Position numbers and translations under genes: made by a program | Shown: positions 1 through 10,444 of the stretch, piece by piece | How positions within the stretch are numbered: position 1 is the stretch's first letter | How the letters are laid out: each line of letters opens with the position of its first letter | DNA from: Nageia nagi | Lineage: Eukaryota; Pinophyta | Reading direction: 5' to 3' | Assembly (NCBI GenBank): GCA_050084985.1 | Contig: JBITNC010000001.1 | Location: forward strand, 189,100,001-189,164,000 | DNA length: 64,000 nucleotides | Notes under the pieces: model-generated | The model's database searches: none | What the model saw: only the letters and a program-made list of their open reading frames with translations | Told to the model about the DNA's origin: nothing

Positions 1-236
1 ATACTTCATCAAAATGAGTTGGTTTAAATACTAAAAATGTATGTTGAAGGTAATTGTGTAAATTTTTAATGGATTTGAGTAAAATGTCTTGGCTCATCAA
101 CAATACATCGATCATGGTTTCCCATTTTTCAAACTCAATCATATATTTTTGTCCATGCTCTATCCCTTCTCTTTTCTAAAATGAAACTATTCCATTTTTT
201 TCCTTTCTTGATGTCAGAGAGGATATAATTTCTCTT

Positions 237-741
237 CTAATAGTTATTTGAAGCTTTTCCAACTTGTAATAGAAAATTTATCACCATTATTGATAGTATC
301 ATGGTATGCTTCCCATAAAACCAAAGCATGACTCTCAAGCTTGAGTGCAACAATATCAATCTTCTCCTTATCATATTCAACCTTACAAACTCTAAAAATA
401 TATCCAAGTATTTCAACCACTGGTTGATTTTCTCAATACCAATTTCTTCTTCAAAGGATTTGAGATTAAAATTCACTTCTAATTTCAAAGGTAACCTCTT
501 CTATATTTGATTTGAACACTCCACCATCTAGTTCTCTCCTTGCATTCATATTTTGGCTTTTCAAATCTACAAAATCCTTGATCATGTATTAAATTTCTTA
601 CTCCAAGGGAATAATATTCCTCCTTAGCTCTTCATTCCACATGGAAATATCATTTTTCTTCTTCTACCAAGCTCTTGAATCAATCTCAGGATGAAACTCC
701 ACCAAATACTATTCTTCACATTGAGATCTAGTCATAACCAT
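237..741 (-). pseudogene. Ty3/gypsy gag remnant
   Basis: The minus frame reads a start (MVMTRSQCEE, ATG near 741) and, lower down, the pattern EKINQWLKYLDIFLE, which fits the N-terminal part of a plant Ty3/gypsy Gag (retrotransposon gag domain, capsid role in the virus-like particle). The reading frame is broken several times between these parts, so it is a pseudogene. It is read away from a primer-site-like sequence at 763-775, as expected for the 5' end of an element on the minus strand. The rest of the element lies outside the window to the left. Assignment rests on pattern similarity only. Confidence 0.5.
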
Positions 742-762
742 AACTCTACAATAATATTAAAT

Positions 763-775
763 GGATTTGATACCA
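763..775 (-). other. Primer-binding-site-like sequence (tRNA-iMet type)
   Basis: On the minus strand the bases read TGGTATCAAATCC, close to the plant initiator-Met tRNA primer site (TGGTATCAGAGC). It sits about 20 bases upstream of the Gag start at 741, the right place for a decayed LTR retrotransposon. Confidence 0.45.
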
Positions 776-1224
776 CATGATTTGGAAACTCTAGTAGCCT
801 ATGAAATTCATGAATTCATCACATACAAATTCATTTGTTTAATTTCTTATTCATATTTTGGTCACCATGTATGACTTTATCAATGTATACTCTTTTTACC
901 CAAAATGTAATGGTTGATTATTTAATCTTTTAAAAATATAATATTCATTAATATTCAAGATAAAAATATGAATAATGAAGAAATGTATATCTTCATATTG
1001 ATTTTATTGTGAATAAATTACAACCAATCAAGTTTGATCTTATTCTTAGGTATACAACTCTCAATACAATGTATTCTACTTATTTTTCTCCTATAATGTT
1101 GAGAAAGATGATGTTATATCTTTCTAGAGTCATCATCATTCTTGAGTCATCATCTTTGTTAGGTTATAATTTGAGTCATTAATTCAGGAAAAACCTCCCA
1201 AGAACCATTTTAAGAGATAAGCTA
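776..1224. other. AT-rich, probable LTR remnant, no gene
   Basis: Lies just upstream (minus sense) of a primer-site-like sequence and so is probably decayed LTR. I see no open frame, RNA gene or clear repeat partner within the window. Confidence 0.3.
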
Positions 1225-1736
1225 TGTTATATGATACTTTTAACTTCAATGCAATACCTCTAATCCTTCTAATAGAGATATCAACAAAAGGATCAAGATG
1301 AAAATTTGCATGACGTACATAAGGATAACTTATATTGAATCAAGAAAAAATTACTTTTACAAAATCTCTTACATTATCTTTAGGTTTACATGAAAATAAT
1401 TAATAGTGTTATTATCATATTTGATTACATTAAACTATATATGTAACATAGTTTTCATTTCTCTCTTGGTAAAATAAGATTTTCCTCACACTAGCTTTGA
1501 ATCAAGATAGACCACCATATCCTTAGAGACAACCATATATGTAAATTATGCAACATGGAACCAAATACTAAAGAGTATTTCATATTCATTTTCCCAACCC
1601 ACTATGAAATTTGAGGTTGATTCCATTGCTTATTTACAGATACTCACACTTTAAAATTATGGATGAATTACAAAGACCAAAATTGCATTGTGTTTTACAT
1701 CAAAGAAGCCAACCACTTTAGATGAAAAGTGATCGC
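1225..1736 (-). repeat. Dispersed repeat C, copy 1
   Basis: The reverse complement matches 49233-49605 over several hundred bases with substitutions and small indels (shared landmarks: TTCTAATAGAGATATCAA here against its counterpart near 49560; TCACACTTTAAAATTATGGA against its counterpart near 49300). In this copy it joins directly to repeat B at about 1737. It may be LTR-derived. Confidence 0.6.
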
Positions 1737-2098
1737 TAATAGATCACATAACATGATGAGTTCAAGATCTTATTTTTGACCATATGAAACTATGAATAAA
1801 AAATATCATGTGATCCCTAAAGACTCTTAAATGATTACTTGTTGATGTATTACTACTAAACCCACTATGGTTACTTTCTTTGGTTGCAACATCATGAGCT
1901 ATTTTTTAACCTCAAATGTTAGAGTGGCCCCTTTAAATCAATTTGTAAAATTTTATGTTACTCAAAATTATTGCATTTGGCATACTTTTTTATCTCTTTA
2001 TCACTCTTACACATTATAGTTTCTCTAATTGCTCCCTTGTTATTCTTATATGTATTTTTTCTACACTTTATTTAACCATTTTTTGGTCAAATATACAT
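1737..2098. repeat. Dispersed repeat B, copy 1, left part
   Basis: Matches 19209-19560 along its length at roughly 80 percent by eye (for example TCATGAGCT and AACCTCAAATGTTAGAGT in both). The copy is split at 2098/2099 by the copia element and resumes at 10921. The unsplit copy at 19209-19940 shows the pre-insertion arrangement. Nature unknown; it is non-coding. Confidence 0.7.
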
Positions 2099-2574
2099 TG
2101 AAGGATTTAAGCCTAAACTAATCCTCAAGGACCAAGACTAGGAAACTCAATCATACAACATAACACCATTCACACAAGATAACACAAGTGTAATGTGGTT
2201 CCTCCCTCCTTGGGAGTACATCCACAACTAGTATCTCAATTCTCAAGTATGCCCCTCTTACAACTATTCTTTTCCTCTCCTACACAACTAGTAGAGTAAT
2301 CTTACTCCAAAAACTTAGTTATGTTACAAGAGGAGAGGCCCTCTATTTATAGCTTGAGAGCACCTCCCTAACCTCCCTTTAACCCAAGGGTAAGGTTAGG
2401 GTTACAATAAATGTATCACCTAACTTTAACCTACCAACTAACCACTTGGTAAAGTCAAAGTCTACATAATAAAGAATTCAATTAATCCCTTAAGGTATCT
2501 ACATATCCTTTAAGTGATTAATTGAATTTACAAGGAGTTTAGATATTCACAATATTTCATTACAAATTCTAACA
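2099..2574 (-). repeat. 3' LTR of the copia element
   Basis: 476 bp, TG...CA ends. Aligns without gaps to 10445-10920, with three substitutions that I count (near 2267, 2399 and 2477). Contains a TATA-like CTATAAATA on the minus strand at about 2344-2352. Confidence 0.95.
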
Positions 2575-2583
2575 CTCCCCCTT
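2575..2583 (-). other. Polypurine tract of the copia element
   Basis: Minus strand reads AAGGGGGAG directly before the 3' LTR, the expected primer position for plus-strand DNA synthesis. Confidence 0.85.
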
Positions 2584-3062
2584 AATGCAATATTGGGATA
2601 GAGCATAGAAGAGAGAAGAGAGAGAGTAAGAGAGAGTTCTCCTCCATAGAGATACAAGTGGAGATGAGAACATTTACATATTTGAGAATCTTTTTGAGAA
2701 CTAGTTTGAGACTCACTACATTACCATTTGACAAAAAATGGTTTACAATACAATCATTAACCACAACTGGTTTCACTGTACATAGTAGTCGATCAACTTT
2801 AAGCTGACATGTGAGTCTCCATGAGCTTGCTTACACAAGGTGAGTAACCTGCATTTCTGAAGAAGATCCTGCATGCTACAAGCAACTCATGAACAAAATT
2901 AGTTAGATGCATCATATATTCAAATAAGAGAATCAAATACTGCCATCTTATAAATAATTGATCAATGGTGCACTATAAGTCATCACGGAGATGCCAAGCC
3001 ATCACTCATAGTCACCTATTGTATATAGACATGTGTTGATTTTTAATAGAGCATAAAAAATT

Positions 3063-3352
3063 GTACAACAAGTTTCTCACATAGAGCAAACTTACCACGG
3101 AGGTATAGAATGTACAAGAAGTTCCTCACGCAGAGTGAACTTACCATGGAGGTATATGAATTATATGCTCAAAAATTATACAACAAGTTTCTCACGCACA
3201 GCAAACTTACCACGGAGGTATAAAATGTACAACAAGTTTATCACGCAAAGCAAACTTACCACAGAGGTATAAAATAATCAACACTCTATAACAACAATTG
3301 TACAACAAGTTTTTCATGCAGAGCAAACTTACCATGGAGGTATAGAATGTAC
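3063..3352. repeat. Imperfect ~49-bp repeats, about five units
   Basis: A unit beginning GTACAACAAGTTTCTCACG and ending near GGAGGTATAAAAT recurs at about 3063, 3112, 3177, 3227 and 3300, two of the spacers being longer. It lies in the non-coding stretch between the RNase H end and the polypurine tract. Function unknown. Confidence 0.8.
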
Positions 3353-3400
3353 AATCAAAAAAGGCCTCTTAGAGGTGAAGTTGTCATCACTAACAAAAGT

Positions 3401-4162
3401 TCAAACTTCACTCCCCCTTGAGGGCAACTTCACCAACCCAAGAGAATCCCTAAGCTTGATGAACTGAGCTTCAGGAAGGGGCTTGGTGAATAAATTAGCA
3501 GATTTTTCAGTAGATGGACAATACTTCAAGTGTATGATATCATATAGAACCTTCTCCCTGATAAAATGGGCTTGGATTTCCACATGTTTGGTTCTTTGAT
3601 GGAATACAGGATTCTTAGCCAAAGAGATAGCCGATTGATTGTCTGAAGAGATAAGAGATGGGCCATTTTGCTCATACCCAATTTCATTCAGAAGATGCCT
3701 CAGCCAAATAGCATCTTGGGTGGCAATAGACATGGCTTGATATTCGGCTTCAGTGGTAGAAAGAGTCACAGTAGGTTGCTTCTTGGAAGCCCAAGAGATA
3801 GCACTTGAACCAATGCTAAACACATATGCAGAGGTTGATTTTCTGTCATCTCCATCTCCCCCATAATCAGAATCTGAGAACCCTAAGAGAACAATCGAGG
3901 GCACTTTGGAATACTTAAGAGTAAGATCCTTTGTCCCTACCACATACCTCAAGATTTGCTTAATAGCATTGAGGTGTTCAACATATGGTTTTTGCATGAA
4001 TCGTGCCATCAGATTCACTGTAAAGGCAATATCAGGTAGAGAGATAGTCAGATACAAAAGACTACCTATCAATTGCCTATAAGTTGTAGCATCAGCCAAC
4101 AAAGAATCTGAGCTCAGAGATACCATGATTCCAGGAGAAACAGGTATTGCAGCATATAACAC
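3401..4162 (-). pseudogene. Copia pol: RNase H domain
   Basis: The C-terminal part of copia Pol, which removes RNA from the RNA-DNA hybrid. Visible motifs are GFSDSDYGGD with DRKSTS, then LSTTEAEYQAM, then SSDNQSAISLAKNP and RTKHVE, in the usual order; acidic residues of the active site are in place. The frame ends at 3401 with a C-terminus typical of the family. It overlaps the reverse-transcriptase frame at 4114-4162 in a different frame, so an indel near 4140 separates two domains that should be one polypeptide. The first Met (4162) is therefore not a real start. Confidence 0.9.
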
Positions 4163-4992
4163 TCCTCCATTCCAAACTTTTGCAAGATGTCTGATATATA
4201 CTTAGATTGACTAAGATAAGTACAATCTTTATGTTGGTATACTTGCATCCCAAGATAGTAATGCAATAGACCTAGATCAGTCATTTCAAATGTTGCCTTC
4301 AGTTTGGAGATGCACTCTTGGATGATTTCAATATTATTGCTAGTTATGAGAAGATCATCCACATAAAGGAGAATTAAGACCACATCTTTTCCTTGATTGA
4401 GTACATAGAGATCTGAGTCAGAGAAGCACTTAGAGAAACCAATATCTGTAAAGAATCCTAAAATTTTCTTATACCATGCTCTAGGTGCTTGCTTAAGTCC
4501 ATACAAAGACTTCTTTAGCTTGCACACAAGAGACTCTTTACCTTCTAGAATAAATCCTTCTGGTTGATTCATGTAGATTTCTACATCCAAGTCACCATTG
4601 AGAAATGCACTCTTGACATCAAGTTGAAAAGCTTTCCAGACTTGAGCTATAGAAAGAGCAAGGATTATCCTAACAGTAGGCATCTTGGCCACAGGAGCAA
4701 AGGTTTCCTCATAATCAATACCATATTTCTGAGCGAATCCTTTGGCCACTAATCTTGCTTTGTATTTCTCAATTTTTCCATCAGAATTGTACTTGACCTT
4801 GTATATCCATTTATTTCCAATCACATTTTTCTCATTGGGATAAGGAACCAAATCCCAAGTTTCATTTTTCATGAGTGCCTCATACTCAACTTTCATAGCT
4901 TCCATCCAACACTCTTGCTTGGAAGCTTCTTTGAAGGTTGATGGCTCATGTGTATTATCAATTTTGGCAAATAAAGAGTTATTCAAGGTCAT
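4114..4992 (-). pseudogene. Copia pol: reverse transcriptase domain
   Basis: RVT_2-type reverse transcriptase, which copies the element RNA into DNA in the virus-like particle. Motifs in order: NKWIYKVKYNSDG, RLVAKGFAQKYGIDYEETFAPVAK (shown as landmarks only in part), FQLDVKSAFLNG, LYGLKQAPRAWY and the catalytic YVDDLLIT. Catalytic aspartates are intact. Its end runs out of frame into unrelated residues near 4140. Upstream, between 4993 and 5146, the linker to integrase contains an in-frame TAA near 5030 and a frameshift near 5160. Confidence 0.93.
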
Positions 4993-5146
4993 ACTCCTTG
5001 TAATTCTCTGAGTTGGACAATTTTGCTCTTATGGTGACTTCCCTCCATGATCATCCAACCAGTTAGGTGCAGGCAAAGAATCATCTGTATCAGACACCTC
5101 AGCATGAGAAGTTGTATCCTTAGGAAGTTCATTGAACTTGACATCC

Positions 5147-6070
5147 CTAGAAAATAAAGACTATTTTATGGGATGAGGAGTAGAGCCTATAACCTCTATG
5201 CTGATTATCATACCCCACAAAGATGCATTTTTCTGATCTTTTATCTAGCTTCTTTCTTTTCTCTGAGGTAATGAAGGCAAATGCATCACATCTGAAGACC
5301 CTAAAGTGTGAGATGTTAGGTTTCTTTCCTATCCATGCTTCATACAAAGTTTTACCTTCAACTACTTTAGTAGGATACCTATTTAGGGTGTGAATAGCAG
5401 TGTGAACAACTTCTCCCCATAAGAAACTAGGAAGGTTACCCAACATGCACCTTGCCATTTCCATAATGGTTCGATTCTTCCTTTCAGTAACTCCATTTTG
5501 CTGAGGGGTGTAAGGGATTATGAATTGCCACTTGATTCCATGTTTAACACAATAGTCATTAAACTCATTGCTATTATACTCACCCCCATTATCAGATCTC
5601 AGCATCTTGATCTTAAAATCAGTTTGATTTTCAACAAGAGCCTTGAAGTCTTTAAACCTGTCAAAAGTTTGATCCTTGTGCTCAAGTAGATAACTAAATG
5701 TCATCCTACTGAAGTCATCAATGAAGGTTAGAACATAAGAAGCTCCCCCTAGAGACTTAGTTTGAAATGGACCCATCAAATCTGAATGCACAAGCTAAAG
5801 AGGACGAGTAGCCTGAGTTGCCTTATCTTTTTCAAACTTTTGCCTATTCATCTTTCCTAGAATGCACCTTTCACAGAGACCAATTATGGGTGAAATATTA
5901 GGTAAACCTTCCACAAGTTCTTGAGTTTTCATACCTTGAATACTCTTGTGGTTAAGGTGCCCTAATCGTTGATGCCAAAGATTACCCTTTGAACAAACAT
6001 TTGCAGTAAGACAAATCTTTGAAGGAACTTGATCCACAATATAAAGGTCATCCTTTACTGATCCTTTCAT
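5147..6070 (-). pseudogene. Copia pol: integrase (zinc-binding and core)
   Basis: Integrase inserts the DNA copy into the chromosome. The GAG_pre-integrase segment (about 5795-6070) has the HHCC finger: LWHQRLGHLNHKS then CERCILGK. The core (5147-5791) carries the DDE triad: HSDLMGP, RSDNGGEY and NGVTERKN. A single TAG at about 5792-5794 separates the two where the family has a glutamine (RPL-stop-LVHSD), consistent with a CAG-to-TAG change. The core frame ends with a short out-of-frame tail at about 5150, a frameshift before the conserved SRDVKFNE region. Confidence 0.92.
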
Positions 6071-7317
6071 GAAGGTGGTAAGTCCTTTCTTAACACACTA
6101 GGAGTGTGAGGTAAACTCAAATGAGTATCCTTTCCTTTTTATCTGAATTACAGAGATAAGATTCATCCTTAGTTTAGGCACGTAAAAGATATTATCAAGA
6201 GTCTTTCCATGAATCTTCACACTCCCTATTCCTTGAACATCAAGTACTGTATTATCACCTATCACAACTGCATCCTTCTTGTACTTATGAAAGTTTTCAA
6301 ACTTATCCTTTTCATAACACATGTGATTAGTGCATCCTGAATCAACAATCCAATCATTTGAAATAGTTTGAGTCATTGAGTAGTAGGAAACAGTAGTAGT
6401 ATGCTTGTTCTTCTTTCTATTATTGAAAATTTTCACATTTGCATTTCCCTTACCTTTTTGAGCAAATTTCTTTTTATGACAGTCATACTCTTTGTGCCCA
6501 AAGATGCCATAAAAGTTACAATTTCCATCAAACTTTTCCTGAGGTGTTGGATTGCTTGATCCAGCTTTGTCATTCCTTTGCCTGAAGTTGCCATTATTGT
6601 TGCCCTTTTTCTCATACTTCCTGAAGGTAGATGAGGACTTGTTATCTTTGAATTTATAATGTTTGAACTTCTTCTTGAAAGGATTTTTGGTTGCTCCTAG
6701 AGCAATGCTATTGTCCTTTGGAGAAAGGTTCAACATTTTCTTATTCAAAGTTTCCTCATGCTTCAGAAGGAGTCTAGAAAGGTTATCAAGAGAGATGACA
6801 CCTTCTTCATCATCGACCTTGTTTCCATAACCATGACAAAGTTACTGAACTTTGTAGTAAGGCTTTGAAGAATGATGAAGACCATGAACTCATCATTGAT
6901 CCAGTTGCACCCACAACCAACTAGTTGCATCCTGAGGTCAATGATTTTATTCAAGTAGATAGAGGCACTTTCATCTTCACTTTGATGATATTGCAACAAC
7001 TTTTGTAGAATAGTGAACCTCCTTGAAAATTTTTACCCAAGGTAAATTTTCTTTATCCTATCCCAAGCTTCCTTTGCTGATGTTGAAGAAGTGATCATGA
7101 GAAGGACATCATCTGAAACTGCATGATAAATCATTGAAGTTGCTAACTTATTCTTTGAGTTGTATACTTCAAGAGCCTTCTCATCGGTAGGAGCGACCAA
7201 GTCTTCATTAACTGTCTGCCATAGCTTCCTTGCTTGTAACTCAGCTTTCATATGAGTTTCCCATATTCCAAAGTTGGAACCGTCGAGTATATGCTTGGGT
7301 ATGAAGGTTTCAACCAT
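6071..7317 (-). pseudogene. Copia gag and protease
   Basis: Gag starts at MVETFIPKHILDGSNFG (ATG at 7317) and shows the UBN2-type pattern KLATSMIYHAVSDDVL and SAKEAWDRIKKIYLG. The frame is broken after IYLG (stop plus shift near 7033) and again near 6810, before the conserved LSRLLLKHEE stretch. The nucleocapsid zinc knuckle at about 6490 reads C-x2-Y-x4-H-x4-C, the second Cys having become Tyr. The protease motif DWIVDSGCTNHMC (about 6330-6370) keeps its catalytic DSG. A TAG near 6100 lies in frame before TTFMKGSVKDD. Gag packages the RNA; the protease cuts the polyprotein. Confidence 0.9.
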
Positions 7318-8771
7318 TGCTACACAAAAATAAATATGCAATAAGAATGAAAATTTTTACAATTTTCCATCTATACATATAAAACATCTAATAAGCAAAC
7401 ATGTCCCACATGTGTAAACTTATAAACCATGATCTGTAGAAGGATAAAGTTGAGGTTGTTTTCTTGTATAGAATTAGGCCTTCACCTGGATGCCCGCAAG
7501 GTGGAGCCCAGGTACTACCAGTCCTTAACTAGTTCACCTTGGTCAATAATATACTCTCACTAGGAGAAGTACTAACTATTTTCCAAGGATCTGATGTATC
7601 TTAGATTGGCTATTTTAATTATCTTTTTAAGGTTTTCAGTTTTCCTCCTAGGTTATTAGGATAATCCCTGAATGGACGTGCAGACATGTGGTATCACTAC
7701 ACACATGCCTATCCACCTAATAGAGTTATGTCCAATCCAACAGAGGTCTTAGGTTCAATTAAGATGGACTTACCACCACTTGGGTCTTCAGACTAAAAAG
7801 GCTCCAGTCTACCCTATCCTCACCTCGTGGCTCCCCAAACAAGTCATGTTATGGAAAAATACATGCGGATGTGTTCATTTTAGGGGTTACTTTCAATATT
7901 TTGCGTATTGCAAGTATAAGGCAATTGTGCAAAAATATAAAGTAAAGTAAAAATACTTCATCCACATGAAACTTGAAACCTTAAGAGTCCAATGGGTTTT
8001 ATACTAACCCCTAAAGGACTTTTACATTTTTCATATTTTTGCTCAAGTTCAAAAATAAAATGGCTAGGTCCTACTTAGCATTAATCCATAACTTAAATAT
8101 GCATTATTCCATGACTTAAAATTAAGTAATAAACATGCATCATGCATTATTTAACTTAAAATTTAAGTACTAAGCATGCTTGATTCCTAACAAGGTTAAG
8201 AGGCATGCATTATAAACTTAGCATGCAAGATTCATAAAGATTTAAGTAAAAAATTATAAAAATTCCCCCTTTTTGTTTACTTAAAGTGCTAAAACTGGGA
8301 TGCTAAATTTTTTTGTTTAAGTATGGTTCCTCCCTACTTTTTACTTAAGGTGTTATCCCTAAAAAAGGGTCTTTGAAATATGCATTTTAAGTAAATATTG
8401 CCTTTGTTGACTTAAAAACAGCAGAGGTAGTTAGGAAAGAGGAAATACTTAAAAAAGGACTTAGGTAAAAGCCCTTAAAGGGTAATTTAGACCTAGACTT
8501 TAAAGAAAAAATCAAATCCTTGCATAATTGGTAAAAAGAATTAAGGCTCAACAACTATGGTTGAAAAAAAAAAAATTGAAGGGCCATGTGTAAGCCTCGT
8601 GGAGGTTAAGAGGCTGGGCAGGGGTGGCAAGGGCCAAAGTTGGTGAGGAGGGAGAAGGAAAAAACAAAAAATGCATGGTGTTGGGGACTGGAGGAGGAGG
8701 AGGCCATGTAGGGCGGTGGAGGTCATGTGGGGTGGCCAGACGATGTTTGACCACCCAAAGGTCATGACTAC
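7318..8771 (-). other. Copia leader, non-coding
   Basis: Untranslated leader between the captured gene piece and gag. No convincing open frame. 8060-8480 is rich in ACTTAA/TTAAGT words, and 8095-8235 has a cluster of ATGCAT/CATGCA words. 8590-8770 is purine-rich (GGAGG runs) and gives meaningless proline-rich frames. Confidence 0.6.
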
Positions 8772-9237
8772 AGGTCTTCTCTACACCAAACAAAGCTTTC
8801 ATAGCTTTTGCATTACTAGATAAACCCTATTCAATAAGTCTGGTGACTTCTTGTAGTGCAATTTTACAATCAGAACCTGTCGACTCCCTATTCTACTTAT
8901 CAAAGTCTATGAAGTTGTAAATAGCAAGTACAACAGCTGAGCTTGCAAGGCTTCCATAAGTTAGATGAGGAAACTTCAGGCAAAACCAGGCACTAAGTGC
9001 TCCTGAGTATGATACACCAAAAATAAACCAAGAATTCTCAATTTTGGATAGATTTTGCTTCCTATTCATGACATCCTAGTAATAGTTACAAAAAGAAGCC
9101 AAGTCAAAAAGTGCCTGCTTGGAAGAAAGATATTGTAGATTATGTGTTGCTCTATCTTGGAAAGGGGAGCTCTTTCCATAATACCTATGCTCAAGGGAGA
9201 CCACAGCAGCACCAAACTTCTTTGCTAAAACCTGTAG
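8772..9237 (-). pseudogene. Captured S28 serine carboxypeptidase (prolyl carboxypeptidase-like) fragment
   Basis: One continuous minus frame of about 155 codons matches plant peptidase family S28, vacuolar or secreted enzymes that cleave after proline. Landmarks: LAKKFGAAVVSLEHRYYGKS, YLSSKQALFDLASF, then the catalytic-serine region FGVSYSGALSAWF, followed by LKFPHLTYGSLASSAVV and a tail AMKALFGVEKT. Family members are about 480-500 residues, so this is the middle third; the catalytic Asp and His regions are absent. Three in-frame stops, all TAG, sit where the family has glutamine (after NYY, after FDK, after LIE). No intron interrupts it. It lies in the copia leader on the element's coding strand, so it was probably captured from host mRNA or DNA. 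Recognised from memory of the family, not by search. Confidence 0.85.
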
Positions 9238-9560
9238 CGATGATTTCTGTGTGGGGAGGTCTGTGTTTGGGCCAAGCATGTTTGGGGCATATCCTACGAT
9301 CAGTGAAGTCCATGAAACATTGTCTGCATCATGCATGGTGTTCAAACAATTCGAGGAGCCTTTTAACATATCCATTTTTGTGTAGAGCCTGCGAGCAGTG
9401 CAGTCCATGAAATGTTGTTTGTGCGGAGCCTTTTAACGTGTCATTTGTGTAGATCGCACACTTCACTACGTTTCCATAGTTTGCATAGTTTGCACGGAGC
9501 CTTCCATCATTTCGCATGTGCATATCCGTCGACCATTGCATGGAACGAGACTGTATCTTT
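9238..9560 (-). pseudogene. Possible PPR-protein fragment joined to the S28 piece
   Basis: Directly upstream of the S28 piece, three frames give short runs resembling pentatricopeptide repeats: NNISWTALLAG, then NGYVKRLLELFEHHA, then DNVSWTSLIVGYAPN; further up, MVDGYAHAK. Together they fit the plant pattern (VSW..LI.GYAQNG....AL.LF), with two or more frameshifts. PPR proteins bind organellar RNA. If correct, the leader holds parts of two unrelated host genes fused end to end. The alternative is that this is ordinary leader that resembles PPR by chance, since the match is short and needs frame changes. Confidence 0.45.
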
Positions 9561-10227
9561 GATTAGGCATTTTGTCAAACAATTCACATGTGTGGAGGAT
9601 TTCTTTTAAGTTAAGGTTCCCTACGTATGGCCATCCTTCTTATATTTTTTTGATTATATTTTAAACAAATTTAAAATAAAAAATTTATATATATATATAT
9701 TTATTGTGCCCTCTCAAAAAAAATTTTGTAGTAGAACTAAAAAAAAATTATCCTCCTCTCATTTTTGTAAATGTTCATGCCTCACCAATAAAAAATACCA
9801 CTAACATAAAAAATGGTAGTATATATATGAGAAATTTCATAATAATATATTATTATTTTTAAGCAAATAGTAATAACATAAAGAATGTTAGTATATATTG
9901 CAATTTTCATCATATATTGGTATTAAGCAAATGTTGTGATAAATTGAACCAACACATACATTTAATTCCAATATAATATGTAAAAAAAATACAATTTTTG
10001 TATATTAACCCTTTTGAAAAGAATTATAGCAATTTAAAAATTGCAAGTAACATAGAGGATTAGTAAAAAAAATTGCAACTTGTTAATCATAATTTAAAAG
10101 GACTAACACATAGCAAGTAATGTGTTAGTAGCATCATGTAATAATTCATAAAATAACCAAATGAGGAGGAAATTTATACCTTCTCTTGGAATTTACCTCA
10201 CCAAGACCTTAAATTTGAAGGAATAAG
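9561..10227 (-). other. Copia leader, AT-rich
   Basis: Low-complexity AT-rich leader. 10040-10200 is homologous to 43803-43960 in the second, truncated copia copy, which confirms that this part belongs to the element and not to the captured DNA. Confidence 0.65.
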
Positions 10228-10431
10228 AGCTTCAACACCAAAAAGAAGAGCTTCCACACCAAGAAGAAGAGCTTCCACACCAAGAAGAAGAGCTTCCACA
10301 CCAAGAAGAAGAGCTTCCACACCAAGAAGAAGATCTTCCACACCAAGAAGAAGAGCTTCCACACCAAGAAGAAGAGCTTCCACACCAAGAAGTAGAGCTT
10401 CCACACCAAGAAGAAGAGCTTCCACACCAAG
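10228..10431 (-). repeat. 21-bp minisatellite in the copia leader, about ten units
   Basis: Units AGCTTCCACACCAAGAAGA plus AG start at 10228, 10249, 10270 and every 21 bp to 10417; the last unit runs into the primer-binding site. Changes are few (10228, 10333 and 10375 units). Because 21 is a multiple of three, all three minus frames stay open and give artificial repeats such as VEALLLG. The related copy at 44011 has just one unit next to its primer site. Confidence 0.97.
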
Positions 10432-10442
10432 CTCTGATACCA
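10431..10442 (-). other. Primer-binding site, initiator-Met tRNA
   Basis: Minus strand reads TGGTATCAGAGC, complementary to the 3' end of plant tRNA-iMet, two bases inside the 5' LTR. It primes minus-strand DNA synthesis. Confidence 0.95.
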
Positions 10443-10444
10443 AT

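Noticed and set aside
3063-3352. Repeats with spacers as a CRISPR array
   Set aside because: Units too long and imperfect, spacers irregular, inside a plant retrotransposon.
8541-8802. Proline-rich minus-strand open frames
   Set aside because: Purine-rich leader sequence read in the minus sense; only the first few residues (MKALFGVEKT) are real S28 homology.
9111-9410. 99-residue plus-strand open frame
   Set aside because: Antisense shadow of the captured S28/PPR-like piece.
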